A stretch of 31,508 nucleotides of DNA, taken from the IMG/VR virus record IMGVR_UViG_3300009103_001650, positions 1-31,508 of that record; one strand, 5' to 3'. The notes under the pieces were generated by a model, which was not told the DNA's origin, did no database searches, and saw nothing but the letters and a program-made list of their open reading frames with translations. The DNA comes from a virus. How positions within the stretch are numbered: position 1 is the first letter of the stretch; each line of letters begins with the position of its first letter. Below, in pieces: positions 1-7,913 of this stretch. The position numbers were made by a program, and so were the translations under genes.

Positions 1-3
1 ATT

Positions 4-270
4 ATGAAACAGTACGAAGCAACCTACGAAGATACCAACCCCAACAACCTGAGCCAAGGCAAGGTGACCCTGCACAGGCGCAGCACCGACAAGCGGGTAA
101 AGCACCCCATCGCAATGGGAACGTATCACATTATGAACTGGCATTCATTTGATGACGGTGGTGCGACTCTTGAAACGGTGCAAGTATGGAACCCCATCAC
201 CAAGCGACTGTTTGAGATTTACTCAAGCGACGAAGGTGAGACATTCACATTTGATATGGTGGAGGCGTAA
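4..270 (+). CDS. hypothetical protein, 88 aa
   Basis: I do not recognise this protein. It is a complete small ORF starting three bases into the window. It is mixed polar and acidic with a basic stretch near residues 24-34 and an acidic C-terminus, and has no signal peptide, membrane segment or cysteine motif. The sequence before the ATG (att) matches the end of the AAAGATT that precedes the next two genes, so it probably belongs to the same set of small genes. Its codons look richer in G and C than those of genes after 1740. Position suggests a phage accessory gene of early type, which is inference. Confidence 0.6.
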   Translation: MKQYEATYEDTNPNNLSQGKVTLHRRSTDKRVKHPIAMGTYHIMNWHSFDDGGATLETVQVWNPITKRLFEIYSSDEGETFTFDMVEA

Positions 271-275
271 AGATT

Positions 276-428
276 ATGAAAGACAAAGAAGAAACCAAAC
301 AAGCAGCCGCATCGGAGGTTACCCCCGTGCGACCAGTAGTAAACAACTCCCCCAACTACGATGAGATGTGGGGCGTGTCGGGCTATTACAATGACGATGA
401 AGGTAACGACATCAGAGACAGAGACTAA
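276..428 (+). CDS. hypothetical protein, 50 aa
   Basis: A short ORF (MKDKEETKQAAASEVTPV at the N-terminus) fills the gap between two small genes with 5 to 7 bases on each side. Its start is preceded by TAAAGATT, nearly the same as the leader of the gene at 436. It is highly charged, ends in a run of Asp and Arg, and is probably disordered. The regular spacing and shared leader are the reasons for calling it; there is no family match. It is read in a different frame from the longer ORF that overlaps it, which has no leader. Confidence 0.5.
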   Translation: MKDKEETKQAAASEVTPVRPVVNNSPNYDEMWGVSGYYNDDEGNDIRDRD

Positions 429-435
429 AAAGATT

Positions 436-750
436 ATGAGAGACATACAGCACTATTACGTAGAACTCCACGCAAAGGGATTTAAGTACACAAACAAGTT
501 CAGCGGATTCGATTCTGCTTGCGCTCACTTTAGCACACGGGCCAGAGTTGGCACGATAACCTTTGAGCAAGCCAAGATGGATGCTGTCAAGCACATCGGT
601 GACCAGCAAATATCCCACGGCTGGGTTGACTATACTGTTGGCAAGACGTTTATGCAGACGGGTGAGGAGCCTGTCAGCGTGATGTCTCCAGAGTGGGAGT
701 ATCGCACTCGCGCAAGTATGACCAACCCCGTATATAAGGAGGTAAACTAA
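436..750 (+). CDS. hypothetical protein, 104 aa
   Basis: Function unknown. I choose the ATG at 436 (MRDIQHYY) rather than the in-frame ATG at 361. The AAAAGATT leader seen before the neighbouring genes sits directly before 436, and the earlier start would overlap the 50-residue gene at 276-428. The protein is soluble and rich in aromatic residues and His, with no membrane segment. The gene end is followed by about 90 non-coding bases that carry a candidate promoter. Confidence 0.6.
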   Translation: MRDIQHYYVELHAKGFKYTNKFSGFDSACAHFSTRARVGTITFEQAKMDAVKHIGDQQISHGWVDYTVGKTFMQTGEEPVSVMSPEWEYRTRASMTNPVYKEVN

Positions 751-780
751 CAGAGTTATTCACAATCGTACTTCCAGCCA

Positions 781-809
781 TAGACAAAGTAACTTTCTTG
801 TGTTATCTT
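781..809 (+). promoter_or_regulatory. candidate sigma70-like promoter
   Basis: TAGACA at 781-786 (5 of 6 matches to TTGACA) is followed after 17 bases by TATCTT at 804-809 (4 of 6 matches to TATAAT). It lies in the only sizeable gap of the left block, 36 bases before the ATG at 845. The spacing is ideal, but in AT-rich DNA such a match can occur by chance. Confidence 0.4.
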
Positions 810-844
810 GTAGTAACGAAACGAAGAACAAAGAAAGAAAGAAA

Positions 845-1000
845 ATGGACATAACACTAAACGAAAACGGAAACGCCGTTGTAGACGGCAAAGAATACGA
901 AGTGCATGGATTTGACTATGCAGGACAAGAGGCAATCACCATTCCAGATTTGGATTTGATCTCATACGACGATGGCGATTCATGGAAGGAGGTGGAATAG
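845..1000 (+). CDS. hypothetical protein, 51 aa
   Basis: A small acidic protein of unknown function (MDITLNENGNAVVDGKEYEV at the N-terminus). The ATG at 845 is preceded by a purine-rich stretch, GAAAGAAAGAAA. I prefer it to an in-frame GTG 45 bases upstream, which would overlap the candidate promoter. The last codons contain AAGGAGGT, the ribosome-binding site for the next gene, whose GTG shares one base with this gene's TAG stop. The two are therefore translationally coupled. Confidence 0.55.
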   Translation: MDITLNENGNAVVDGKEYEVHGFDYAGQEAITIPDLDLISYDDGDSWKEVE

Positions 1001-1278
1001 TGAAAACAGGAACACTAGAAATTGGCACGGTCTTAATTCCATCTGATCCATTAGTTTGCATGAGGAGTCTTACGCATTCGGTGGTCGTGGATATAGATTA
1101 CTCAGAGGGTGAAAAAATCGGTGCACTCACATGGGATCAATCTCCCGTTGGGGTTTGGATTGTCACCCAAGAGAACAGCGGCGAATGGTCGGCAGTCTCT
1201 CGGATAGCGTGGCCCTTGAGTCCAAACTCCCGTTGGCAAGTCTTTGATGAGGTTGACCCTTACGAAGAGCCATCCTAA
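1000..1278 (+). CDS. hypothetical protein, 92 aa, GTG start
   Basis: Function unknown. The start is set by a full Shine-Dalgarno sequence, AAGGAGGT at 986-993, six bases before the GTG at 1000. The longer reading from ATG 982 would place that site inside the gene. The protein is rich in Trp, Val and Gly and suggests a small beta-strand domain, with no cysteine cluster or membrane segment. It overlaps the preceding stop codon by one base (TAGTG). Confidence 0.6.
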   Translation: MKTGTLEIGTVLIPSDPLVCMRSLTHSVVVDIDYSEGEKIGALTWDQSPVGVWIVTQENSGEWSAVSRIAWPLSPNSRWQVFDEVDPYEEPS

Positions 1279-1362
1279 AGATACCCCCCCTTTCCTAGAA
1301 ACTATCTCACGACAGAAAAAGTTCTTACCCATTGTAAAACTCGAAAACCAAACAACAAGACT

Positions 1363-1620
1363 ATGACAATCAAAAATTGGTATGAAGTAAAAGCGGATGA
1401 CGAAGTAGTTGCCTCGTTCGCTCCCATCAGTCGAGAAGCTTCAACGAAGGCGTTTCAACTCGTACAAGATACCCAGACAGGCTTATATAGAAACAAGTCT
1501 CTTTATATAGTCGCTATGCCTGACGAAGAAATCATCTACGAGACTCACCCGACACGACTCGATGATAATGAGGCTGTTGGTGGCGACACTCCCCCTGCTT
1601 ACGACCTGTTTGTGATGTAA
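1363..1620 (+). CDS. hypothetical protein, 85 aa
   Basis: An unrecognised acidic protein starting MTIKNWYEVKADDEVVASFA, with an alternating pattern that could be a small alpha/beta fold. It is preceded by 84 non-coding bases carrying a C7-TTT-CCTA tract that is repeated in altered form just after this gene. There is no clear Shine-Dalgarno sequence. It is the last gene of the left block; a long hairpin and then the glycan cluster follow. Confidence 0.55.
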   Translation: MTIKNWYEVKADDEVVASFAPISREASTKAFQLVQDTQTGLYRNKSLYIVAMPDEEIIYETHPTRLDDNEAVGGDTPPAYDLFVM

Positions 1621-1623
1621 ATT

Positions 1624-1686
1624 AACCCACCCCCCCTTTTCTAAAAAATATTTGGGTCTTTTTTTTCTAAAAGGGTGGTGGGGGGT
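1624..1686 (+). terminator. long imperfect hairpin, possible terminator and block boundary
   Basis: A C-rich arm ending CCCCCCCTTTT (to 1640) faces AAAAGGGTGGTGGGGGGT at 1669-1686. Between them an A-run at 1643-1648 faces a T-run at 1659-1666. The pairing has several mismatches, so this is not a textbook rho-independent terminator, but it follows the last small gene and precedes a promoter. It may insulate the two blocks. Confidence 0.4.
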
Positions 1687-1724
1687 CGATTTCTCTCTCC
1701 CCGAGAATTTCGTTCAAACCATTA

Positions 1725-1754
1725 TTAGATGTTTGGTATTCCCGCCGCTATAAT
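1725..1754 (+). promoter_or_regulatory. sigma70-like promoter of the glycan cluster
   Basis: A perfect TATAAT at 1749-1754 is preceded after 18 bases by TTAGAT at 1725-1730, a weak -35 box. It lies between the hairpin at 1624-1686 and the first gene of the sugar cluster at 1802. That is where a promoter for the long run of coupled genes downstream would be expected. Confidence 0.5.
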
Positions 1755-1801
1755 GGAAAAGTGAAAACCTCTAACCTAAGTTAGCTATTCAAGAAGTTAT
1801 A

Positions 1802-2158
1802 ATGAAAATTTCACACCCACCTTCGTCAGCTTTGGAAGAGTGCTTTAAATCATTAATAGAGAAGCATGAAAAAATAGAAATAATTAAAGAATTTAACGAA
1901 AACGCCGCTAAAGAGATAGATGATGATAGCTTAGATGTAGTTTTTATTAATGGAGACGAAAAAATAAAAGAAAATTTAAATATTTGGTTTCCAAAAGTAA
2001 AACATAACGCATTCATATGCGGAAACAATTATGATAATGATGTAAAAAGGGAGGTGTGTGAATTTATTATTAATTATTTAGTCAAATATGGACCTAGGAA
2101 TTGGCAAACGCCAATAAAAAGCTTTCCAGATTCAACTTGGGTATTTAGAAAGATATGA
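1802..2158 (+). CDS. truncated methyltransferase-like protein, 118 aa
   Basis: It resembles only the C-terminal half of Methyltransf_24-type class I SAM-dependent methyltransferases. The segment LDVVFINGD (residues 44-52) matches the family's LDFVFIDGDH strand, followed by a helix, a Trp-Phe-Pro-Lys segment and FICGNNYDND, where intact enzymes have a GG-x-AGHDY-like strand. The glycine-rich SAM-binding motif I of the N-terminal half is absent, and the usual final His of DGDH is Glu. It therefore probably cannot bind SAM alone. No continuation is visible upstream, where promoter and hairpin lie. Its TGA overlaps the rmlA ATG (ATGA). It could be a decayed remnant or a small partner protein. Confidence 0.5.
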   Translation: MKISHPPSSALEECFKSLIEKHEKIEIIKEFNENAAKEIDDDSLDVVFINGDEKIKENLNIWFPKVKHNAFICGNNYDNDVKREVCEFIINYLVKYGPRNWQTPIKSFPDSTWVFRKI

Positions 2159-3009
2159 AAGGCATAATATTAGCTGGAGGTAACGGAACAAGGCTGTATC
2201 CGACAACACAAATCCAAAATAAAGGACTTTTGCCGGTATATGATAAGCCGATGATCTACTACCCCCTCTGCACATTGATTGAAAATGGGGTAAATGACAT
2301 TTGTTTAATTACTTCACCTGAACATATGAATAATTATAAAAATTTATTTAAAAATATTCGTGAGATTGGAGTAACTATGCATTTTTTGGTTCAGGAAAAG
2401 CCAGAAGGCATACCTCAAGCATTTTTAATTGCTCAGAAACATATAAAAGAAGAAAAAGTAGCTTTAATTTTGGGTGATAATATTTTTTATGGTAGTAATG
2501 TCTTTCAAAAAGCATTTCAGCACTTCAGATCGGGCGCTACAATATTTGGATATGAAGTAAATGACCCAGAGAGGTACGGCGTTGTTAATTTTGATGAGGA
2601 TGGGACTCCTAAAGACATAGTAGAGAAGCCTGAACACCCTGAAAGTAATTATGCTATACCGGGTTTATATTTATTTGATCAAGATGTTATAAAATATACT
2701 AAAAAAATATCCCCCTCTGCAAGAGGGGAGTTAGAAATTACTTCTGTTATTAATAAATATCTCGAGAATAACAAATTAAGAGTACATAAGATAAATCGCG
2801 GCTGTGCATGGCTAGACGCTGGGACACCTAAAGCCTTGCAAGAATCATCAGAATACATTAAAGTTATTGAAGAAAGACAAGGATTTAAAATAGGATGTAT
2901 TGAAGAAGCTTCTTTAAACAAAAAATTTATAAATAAGACACAATTAAAACAACTAGCGGCAAAAATGCCAAATAGTGATTATAAAGAATACTTAGAGAAA
3001 ATATTATGA
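2155..3009 (+). CDS. rmlA: glucose-1-phosphate thymidylyltransferase (RmlA)
   Basis: Catalyses glucose-1-phosphate + dTTP to dTDP-glucose + pyrophosphate, the first step of dTDP-rhamnose synthesis, in the cytoplasm. The nucleotidyltransferase signature LAGGNGTRLYP is at residues 6-16, followed by the conserved NKGLLPVYDKPMIYYPL segment. LILGDNIFYG carries the metal-binding Asp, and the family motifs VEKPEHPESNYAIPGLYLFD and CAWLDAGT follow. The length of 284 aa is close to the usual 290 of short-form RmlA, so it looks intact. It overlaps its neighbours at both ends by ATGA. RmlB lies about 8 kb downstream in the same cluster. Host nucleotidyltransferases also use other nucleotides, so dTTP is the family norm rather than proven here. 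Confidence 0.93.
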   Translation: MKGIILAGGNGTRLYPTTQIQNKGLLPVYDKPMIYYPLCTLIENGVNDICLITSPEHMNNYKNLFKNIREIGVTMHFLVQEKPEGIPQAFLIAQKHIKEEKVALILGDNIFYGSNVFQKAFQHFRSGATIFGYEVNDPERYGVVNFDEDGTPKDIVEKPEHPESNYAIPGLYLFDQDVIKYTKKISPSARGELEITSVINKYLENNKLRVHKINRGCAWLDAGTPKALQESSEYIKVIEERQGFKIGCIEEASLNKKFINKTQLKQLAAKMPNSDYKEYLEKIL

Positions 3010-3866
3010 TATTATTATTAGGAGCAAATGGCTATGTAGCAGAAGAGTTCATTAGGGCTTTCAACGAAAAGGGTATCGAAGCGGATGCGGCTTCGAGAGA
3101 TATGGTTGATTATACTGATTATAATAAATTATGGCCTTTTTTAAGAGCAAATGCAGCTAATATTGATACTTTGATTAATTGCGCTGGCTATGTTGGTAAA
3201 CCGAATGTTGATGCATGTGAATTAAATAAAGAAGAATGTATAAAAGGTAATATCTTATTACCCCAAATGCTTTCAAACTTATGCGCTGACTTAATGATTA
3301 AGTTCGTACATATATCTTCAGGTTGCATATATGGCGGGTACGAGAAGGACTTTACCGAAGAAGACCCCCCCAACTTTTGTTTTAACTCAGAAATAGAAGG
3401 TTCATTCTATTCGGGTACCAAGGCTGTCGCAGAGGGGTTAATAAATAAAAATAACTCTTATATTTGTAGATTAAGAATACCTTTTGATGAATACAATAAC
3501 CCCAGAAACTATCTCACAAAATTACAACAATATGATAGATTATTGAACATGAGTAATTCTATTTCTCATAGAAGAGATTTTGTAGATGCTTGTATACATT
3601 TAGTGCAAGAGAATTGCCCATTCGGTATATATAATATTACAAATACAGGATCAACAAATGCAGAGCAAGTATGCGCGCTCATGCGCGAGCATTTAAATTT
3701 AAGTAATAATTTTGATTTTTTTGATTCTGAGGAAGAGTTTTACAAGTTTGGAGCGATAGCTCCAAGATCTAATTGTTTATTAGATAATTCTAAACTTTTA
3801 TCCACGGGTTTTAAGATGAGGGACACGGAAGAAGCCTTAACCGACGCTTTAAGGAATTGGAGGTAA
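3006..3866 (+). CDS. NRS/ER-like 3,5-epimerase/4-reductase (extended SDR)
   Basis: An extended short-chain dehydrogenase with a Rossmann motif GANGYVA (residues 6-12) and catalytic YSGTK (Tyr135, Lys139). Beyond the generic RmlD-like fold it carries stretches that I recall from plant NRS/ER and RHM C-terminal domains and their giant-virus homologues: GKPNVDACELNK with Cys71, NNPRNYLTKL, and APRSN near residue 250. Those enzymes perform both the 3,5-epimerisation and the 4-reduction of the 4-keto-6-deoxy sugar nucleotide to the rhamnose form. No separate rmlC or rmlD is in the window, which fits that role. A plain RmlD-like reductase is the alternative. It overlaps rmlA by ATGA; a GGAGG for the next gene lies at its end. 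Confidence 0.72.
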   Translation: MILLLGANGYVAEEFIRAFNEKGIEADAASRDMVDYTDYNKLWPFLRANAANIDTLINCAGYVGKPNVDACELNKEECIKGNILLPQMLSNLCADLMIKFVHISSGCIYGGYEKDFTEEDPPNFCFNSEIEGSFYSGTKAVAEGLINKNNSYICRLRIPFDEYNNPRNYLTKLQQYDRLLNMSNSISHRRDFVDACIHLVQENCPFGIYNITNTGSTNAEQVCALMREHLNLSNNFDFFDSEEEFYKFGAIAPRSNCLLDNSKLLSTGFKMRDTEEALTDALRNWR

Positions 3867-3867
3867 A

Positions 3868-5211
3868 ATGTGCGGTATTTACTGTTCAGACCTATCCGAG
3901 TTGAGCTCTGATTCTTTTGGTGAGAAAATCTTCAAATTACGAGGGCCCGATTGCTTATCAAAAATAAAAATTGAAAAATTTCATTTCTCTCACTCTTTAC
4001 TAAGTATAACAGGTAATTTACGGTTCCAACCCTTTGTTCAAGACAATATCATTTGTTTATATAATGGAGAAATTTATAACCAATGTGATTTTGGTGATAA
4101 TTATGAGAGCGACGGAGAATGTCTTATAGATGCCTACAGGCAGCATGGCACCTTGTTCACAAAATTTTTAGATGGAGAGTTCGCTTTAGTTCTATACGAT
4201 ACCGCTAAAGAGCTTCTAATAGTCTCTACAGACGTTTTTGGTACCAAACCCTTATACTATACCCTCTCAGGAGAAAACTTCGGCTGTGGCTCGTATAAGA
4301 CCATATTAGAAGAAGCAGGACATACGGGTGTGGTTAAGATGTCACCCAACTTTACTCAAGTATTTTCTTCTAAAAATTATGAATTATTAAGTAGCCATAA
4401 GGTATTTGACTTTAAGGTAGAACAGTATAAAACCTCTTTTGATGATTGGCATACAGCTTTCTCTAATTCTATAGCTAAGAGAACTAAAAACTGTAATAAA
4501 AAAATCTTTATCGGATTGAGTAGTGGATATGATAGTGGAGTTATCTGCTGTGAACTGTTAAAGCAGAAAAAAGAATTTAAATCATTTACAGTTATAGGGT
4601 CCGAAGATGAAAATATTATTAGCGCCAGACAAACCCTCGTTGAGTTGTCCGAGTTTGCAGAGCATCAAAATCTATATAAAAACGACTCTAACTATAATAC
4701 TTCTCATAAATTCATAGAAGATAATACTGAGCATTATAAATATGACATAAACACAAAAGAAAACCCTTTCGATCCGTGGCGTGGGTGCAACCTTATCGAC
4801 GATAGCGGGTCTAATTGGCTTTCTTTAGTTTGTAAATATGCCCACGACCAAGGCTATAAAGTTCATTTATCTGGGATGGGCGCGGACGAAATCTTTTCTG
4901 ACTACGGTTTTAATGGTCAGCCCTATTTGCCTCATAGCAACTTTGGAGGATTATTTCCCGAAAATTTAAAATTAATATTTCCTTGGGAAAATTTTTACGG
5001 TGGAAGCATGGATGCTTATTTAACTAAAGAAGAGTACGTGGGTGGAGCTTACAGTATGGAGACAAGGTATCCTTTCTTAGATAAATATGTTGTCCAAGAG
5101 TTTCTTTCTTTAGATAAAGATCTTAAGAATTCCTATTATAAGTCTGTGTTACATAACTACCTAGAAGAAAAACGTTTCCCTTTTAGAAGAGATCAAAAGC
5201 TGGGATTTTAA
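3868..5211 (+). CDS. AsnB-like glutamine amidotransferase/ligase
   Basis: Two-domain asparagine synthetase B family protein. The class II glutamine amidotransferase domain begins with the nucleophile Cys2 (MCGIY) and has RGPD (25-28), YNGEIYN (65-71), ESDGE (80-84) and D-x-FGTKPLY (122-130). The synthetase domain has the ATP pyrophosphatase loop LSSGYDSG (217-224) and LSGMGADE (334-341). At 447 aa it is shorter than housekeeping AsnB (about 550). AsnB paralogues in polysaccharide clusters amidate sugar carboxylates such as uronic acids, and the context makes that likelier than amino-acid synthesis, which is inference. A GGAGGT sits five bases before the ATG. Confidence 0.82.
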   Translation: MCGIYCSDLSELSSDSFGEKIFKLRGPDCLSKIKIEKFHFSHSLLSITGNLRFQPFVQDNIICLYNGEIYNQCDFGDNYESDGECLIDAYRQHGTLFTKFLDGEFALVLYDTAKELLIVSTDVFGTKPLYYTLSGENFGCGSYKTILEEAGHTGVVKMSPNFTQVFSSKNYELLSSHKVFDFKVEQYKTSFDDWHTAFSNSIAKRTKNCNKKIFIGLSSGYDSGVICCELLKQKKEFKSFTVIGSEDENIISARQTLVELSEFAEHQNLYKNDSNYNTSHKFIEDNTEHYKYDINTKENPFDPWRGCNLIDDSGSNWLSLVCKYAHDQGYKVHLSGMGADEIFSDYGFNGQPYLPHSNFGGLFPENLKLIFPWENFYGGSMDAYLTKEEYVGGAYSMETRYPFLDKYVVQEFLSLDKDLKNSYYKSVLHNYLEEKRFPFRRDQKLGF

Positions 5212-5212
5212 A

Positions 5213-5929
5213 ATGAAATTAGACTATAGCTTATATATGACAGATAAAGGCACGACTCATACTTACATGGGGTTTTATGAAGAAGTTTTTGCTGTATACG
5301 ATAATGTTCCTGTTGATTTTTTAGAAATAGGCGTGGCGTGGGGTGGTAGCCTAAAAATGTGGAAAGACTTTTTTACGGAAGGTAGTTCGATTTCTGGAAT
5401 AGAAAATGAGGCTGGGATCTCCTATGGATTTGTGGGCCCTTTTAGAGATACGCAAATTACTGATCTCCGATACATTCCTTCAGATTTGGCAGGAGAAGGA
5501 AAAATGAGTCTTGAGGGAGAAGAGCTTGCTAAAATGTACGATGACAATATTGCTGGATGCAACATTTATAAAGATGATGCTCGAGTGGTTCAAATAGATA
5601 AAACATTTGATATCATCATTGATGATGGAAGCCATGTATTTGACGACGTAGTTGTTACTATTAATAATTTATGGAAAAATTTAAAACCGGGAGGGATTTA
5701 TATTGTAGAAGATGTCTCAGCCAATCAGGATTTAGGTTGGTATTGGGGAAATCTGCATGATGGAAGTTTTTGTGGGAGCCAAGGCTCTTGGAAAGATGAA
5801 ATGAAAAAGAGAGTTGGATTAGAATACGAAATCGTTGACAGAAGAGGGGTACTCAATAAATTCGGACATACGAACCCCAATGACGAAGTTTTACTTGTCT
5901 TTAGGAAACCTGAGAATGGTCCATGTTAA
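5213..5929 (+). CDS. class I SAM-dependent methyltransferase, sugar O-methyltransferase type
   Basis: Resembles the macrocin/demethylmacrocin O-methyltransferase group and related phage and glycan-cluster enzymes. Motif I is LEIGVAWGGS (37-46), where SAM binds. IIDDGSH (135-141) holds the acidic metal-binding residues and the His typical of this group, and KPGGIYIVEDV (158-168) is the following strand. It would methylate a sugar hydroxyl on a nucleotide sugar or glycan. The length of 238 aa is normal and it appears complete. It follows the AsnB-like gene by one base. It is not a close duplicate of the truncated methyltransferase at 1802. Confidence 0.8.
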   Translation: MKLDYSLYMTDKGTTHTYMGFYEEVFAVYDNVPVDFLEIGVAWGGSLKMWKDFFTEGSSISGIENEAGISYGFVGPFRDTQITDLRYIPSDLAGEGKMSLEGEELAKMYDDNIAGCNIYKDDARVVQIDKTFDIIIDDGSHVFDDVVVTINNLWKNLKPGGIYIVEDVSANQDLGWYWGNLHDGSFCGSQGSWKDEMKKRVGLEYEIVDRRGVLNKFGHTNPNDEVLLVFRKPENGPC

Positions 5930-5941
5930 CAAGACCTTAAA

Positions 5942-6883
5942 ATGCCATCAGCACAGAGAACAGCGAAAAGAACGTTTGCCGAAGAAGGGTATGTGCCATC
6001 ACACCTACGTAACGACGGAGAAAAAAGGAATTGTCCAATCATAGTTTTAGGGTGGCTTTCTTATGATATAATAAAAACATGTTTAAGTTCCATCAATCTT
6101 CTTGAAGGCGTAAACCCACAGATTTACTTTATTGAAAATCAAAGTAAAAATTCCGACAAAATTAAAGAGCTCGTTCTATCTACTCCAAACGTAAAGGGGT
6201 ACATCCAATATAAAGAAAATTTCGCAGCAAACGTTTGGAAAACGTCGATGGATCATTTTTTACCTCAAATTAATGAAGAGTTTATAACTATTACAGATGG
6301 AGACTACGTATTTGACGTAGACGCCATGACTTCGCAATACAAGTTATTTGATCAAGATGATCAAGTGGGAGTAACTTCTCAGAGAAGATCTTTCTTGGGG
6401 CTTCATGGCGCTGGACATAAGCCAAACTCTATTAAACTCGTTTATGATATATGGATTGGTCAAAATACTACAGAAGTAATAAACCCATTTTTAAAAAGAT
6501 GCACTTTTAATTCTATGCTTCTTACTACAGCAAGGAAGAGCGATTGGCTAAAATTTATTGACTGCATACAGAATAGGCATATAAACATGAGCACTTGTGC
6601 GCTCACAAACCATAACGAAGAACAATATAGGCCCCCTCTCTTTGCTGACGCAGATTTATATAAATTTTTTGAAATTGTTTTAGGAAAAAAGTCTTTAGTT
6701 TATTCAGGGGTTCCGGCTTACCACTTAACTGATGAACATGATCTGGATAAAACTAGTGAATACTCCATAGAAAAAAGAAAATTTAACTACCAAAAATCTT
6801 GGGGAGACTACGAGAACAACTTTGAATTTTACCATAACAAGTTTTACGCTAATGGAGATGTAAAGTTTGATAATATCATATAA
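5942..6883 (+). CDS. GT-A-like glycosyltransferase, paralogue 1
   Basis: Probable nucleotide-sugar glycosyltransferase. PIIVLGWLSYDIIKTCLSSI (about 32-51) resembles the first strand and helix of GT2-type domains, and FITITDGDYVFD (114-125) contains the DxD-like metal and sugar-nucleotide site at the usual distance. The gene just downstream encodes a clear paralogue sharing IVLGWL, QSKNS, KEN, FITITDGDY and the tail YHNKFY, so this is a tandem duplication. No membrane segment is seen. The family is unnamed to me and the donor sugar cannot be told. The start at ATG 5942 lacks a Shine-Dalgarno sequence; the first 28 residues are polar and diverge from the paralogue. Confidence 0.62.
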   Translation: MPSAQRTAKRTFAEEGYVPSHLRNDGEKRNCPIIVLGWLSYDIIKTCLSSINLLEGVNPQIYFIENQSKNSDKIKELVLSTPNVKGYIQYKENFAANVWKTSMDHFLPQINEEFITITDGDYVFDVDAMTSQYKLFDQDDQVGVTSQRRSFLGLHGAGHKPNSIKLVYDIWIGQNTTEVINPFLKRCTFNSMLLTTARKSDWLKFIDCIQNRHINMSTCALTNHNEEQYRPPLFADADLYKFFEIVLGKKSLVYSGVPAYHLTDEHDLDKTSEYSIEKRKFNYQKSWGDYENNFEFYHNKFYANGDVKFDNII

Positions 6884-6887
6884 ATCA

Positions 6888-7913
6888 ATGAAAAATTACC
6901 CGACAGAAGAATCATGGAAATCAAGAGATATTACTTATCATGACGTTACAGAGCTTATTCCTGAAGAAAGACACGCTGACTTTGAATGGGAGAAGGATGA
7001 GGTAATTAGGCCCTTTTCCGTTATAGTTTTAGGATGGCTAGAACCCGACATTCTAAGGAGGTCTCTCGCCTCAATAAACAGACTTCAACGAGTGAAGCCA
7101 AAGATTTATATAGCCGAACAACAAAGTAAAAACTCCAACCAAATGAAAGACCTAGTACTTTCTTCTAAAAATGTTGAAGGCTATATACAAATGAAAGAAA
7201 ATTGGGCCGCTGCCTCATGGAAGATCATAATGGAGCACTTCTTACCTCAAATAGATGACGAGTTCGTTACGATTACAGATGGAGACTATATATGGGATTT
7301 TTACGCTATGGATCGGCAATACGACTTGTTTCAGACTTACGAAGATATCGGGATAGTTTCCCAAAAGAGATCCTTACTGGGCGTATCAGGGTACTGGAAA
7401 CAAGCGATAATGCAAGGACACACCATGGCGACAATACCTGACAAAAGAAATGCGGAAGCAGCGTATGGTGAAGTGGGCGCAGCTAGAATATCAATAAACG
7501 GAATGAACCTTACTACCGCAAGGAAAAAGGACTGGGAGAAATATATAGATATTATAAACAACAAAAGCATATCTTTTGGGACTCATCGGATAGGGGAACC
7601 TTGGGTACCTGAATACAGGCCTCCTTTATTCTGGGATGTCGATTTATATCCATTTTTTGAAAAAGTTTTTAAGAAGGCTAGCTTTGTTATTGAAGAGAAT
7701 ACTTCTTACCATATTACAGACGAATATGAGAATGATCCGAAAAGTGAATACGCAATTGAAAAAAAAGTCTACGGATCAGCTGAGGACAATCGTGAGGGGA
7801 AATTCGATGGGGAATCTTATCATTCTCATTGGAGAGATTACCAAAAAGATCCTGACTATTTTCATAACAAATTCTATGACAACGGCGAGTTAAAATATGA
7901 GGTCATAGTATGA
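6888..7913 (+). CDS. GT-A-like glycosyltransferase, paralogue 2
   Basis: Second copy of the tandem pair. I start it at ATG 6888 (MKNYPTEESW), five bases after the previous stop, rather than at an in-frame TTG inside the upstream gene. IVLGWLEPDI (46-55) and FVTITDGDYIWD (126-137) match the paralogue. It is longer by an insert around residues 165-200 and by extra residues before the tail, and ends in the same FHNKFYDNG pattern. The two may add successive residues of one glycan. The stop overlaps the next ATG (ATGA). Confidence 0.62.
   Translation: MKNYPTEESWKSRDITYHDVTELIPEERHADFEWEKDEVIRPFSVIVLGWLEPDILRRSLASINRLQRVKPKIYIAEQQSKNSNQMKDLVLSSKNVEGYIQMKENWAAASWKIIMEHFLPQIDDEFVTITDGDYIWDFYAMDRQYDLFQTYEDIGIVSQKRSLLGVSGYWKQAIMQGHTMATIPDKRNAEAAYGEVGAARISINGMNLTTARKKDWEKYIDIINNKSISFGTHRIGEPWVPEYRPPLFWDVDLYPFFEKVFKKASFVIEENTSYHITDEYENDPKSEYAIEKKVYGSAEDNREGKFDGESYHSHWRDYQKDPDYFHNKFYDNGELKYEVIV

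Noticed and set aside
1299-3515. Identical 14-base string AGAAACTATCTCAC at 1299 and 3502
   Set aside because: About one or two such pairs are expected by chance in a window of this size, and the flanks do not match, so it is not an attachment-site pair.
6867-6887. Upstream TTG start for the second GT-A-like gene
   Set aside because: It lies within the previous gene with no ribosome site; ATG 6888 directly after the stop is simpler.
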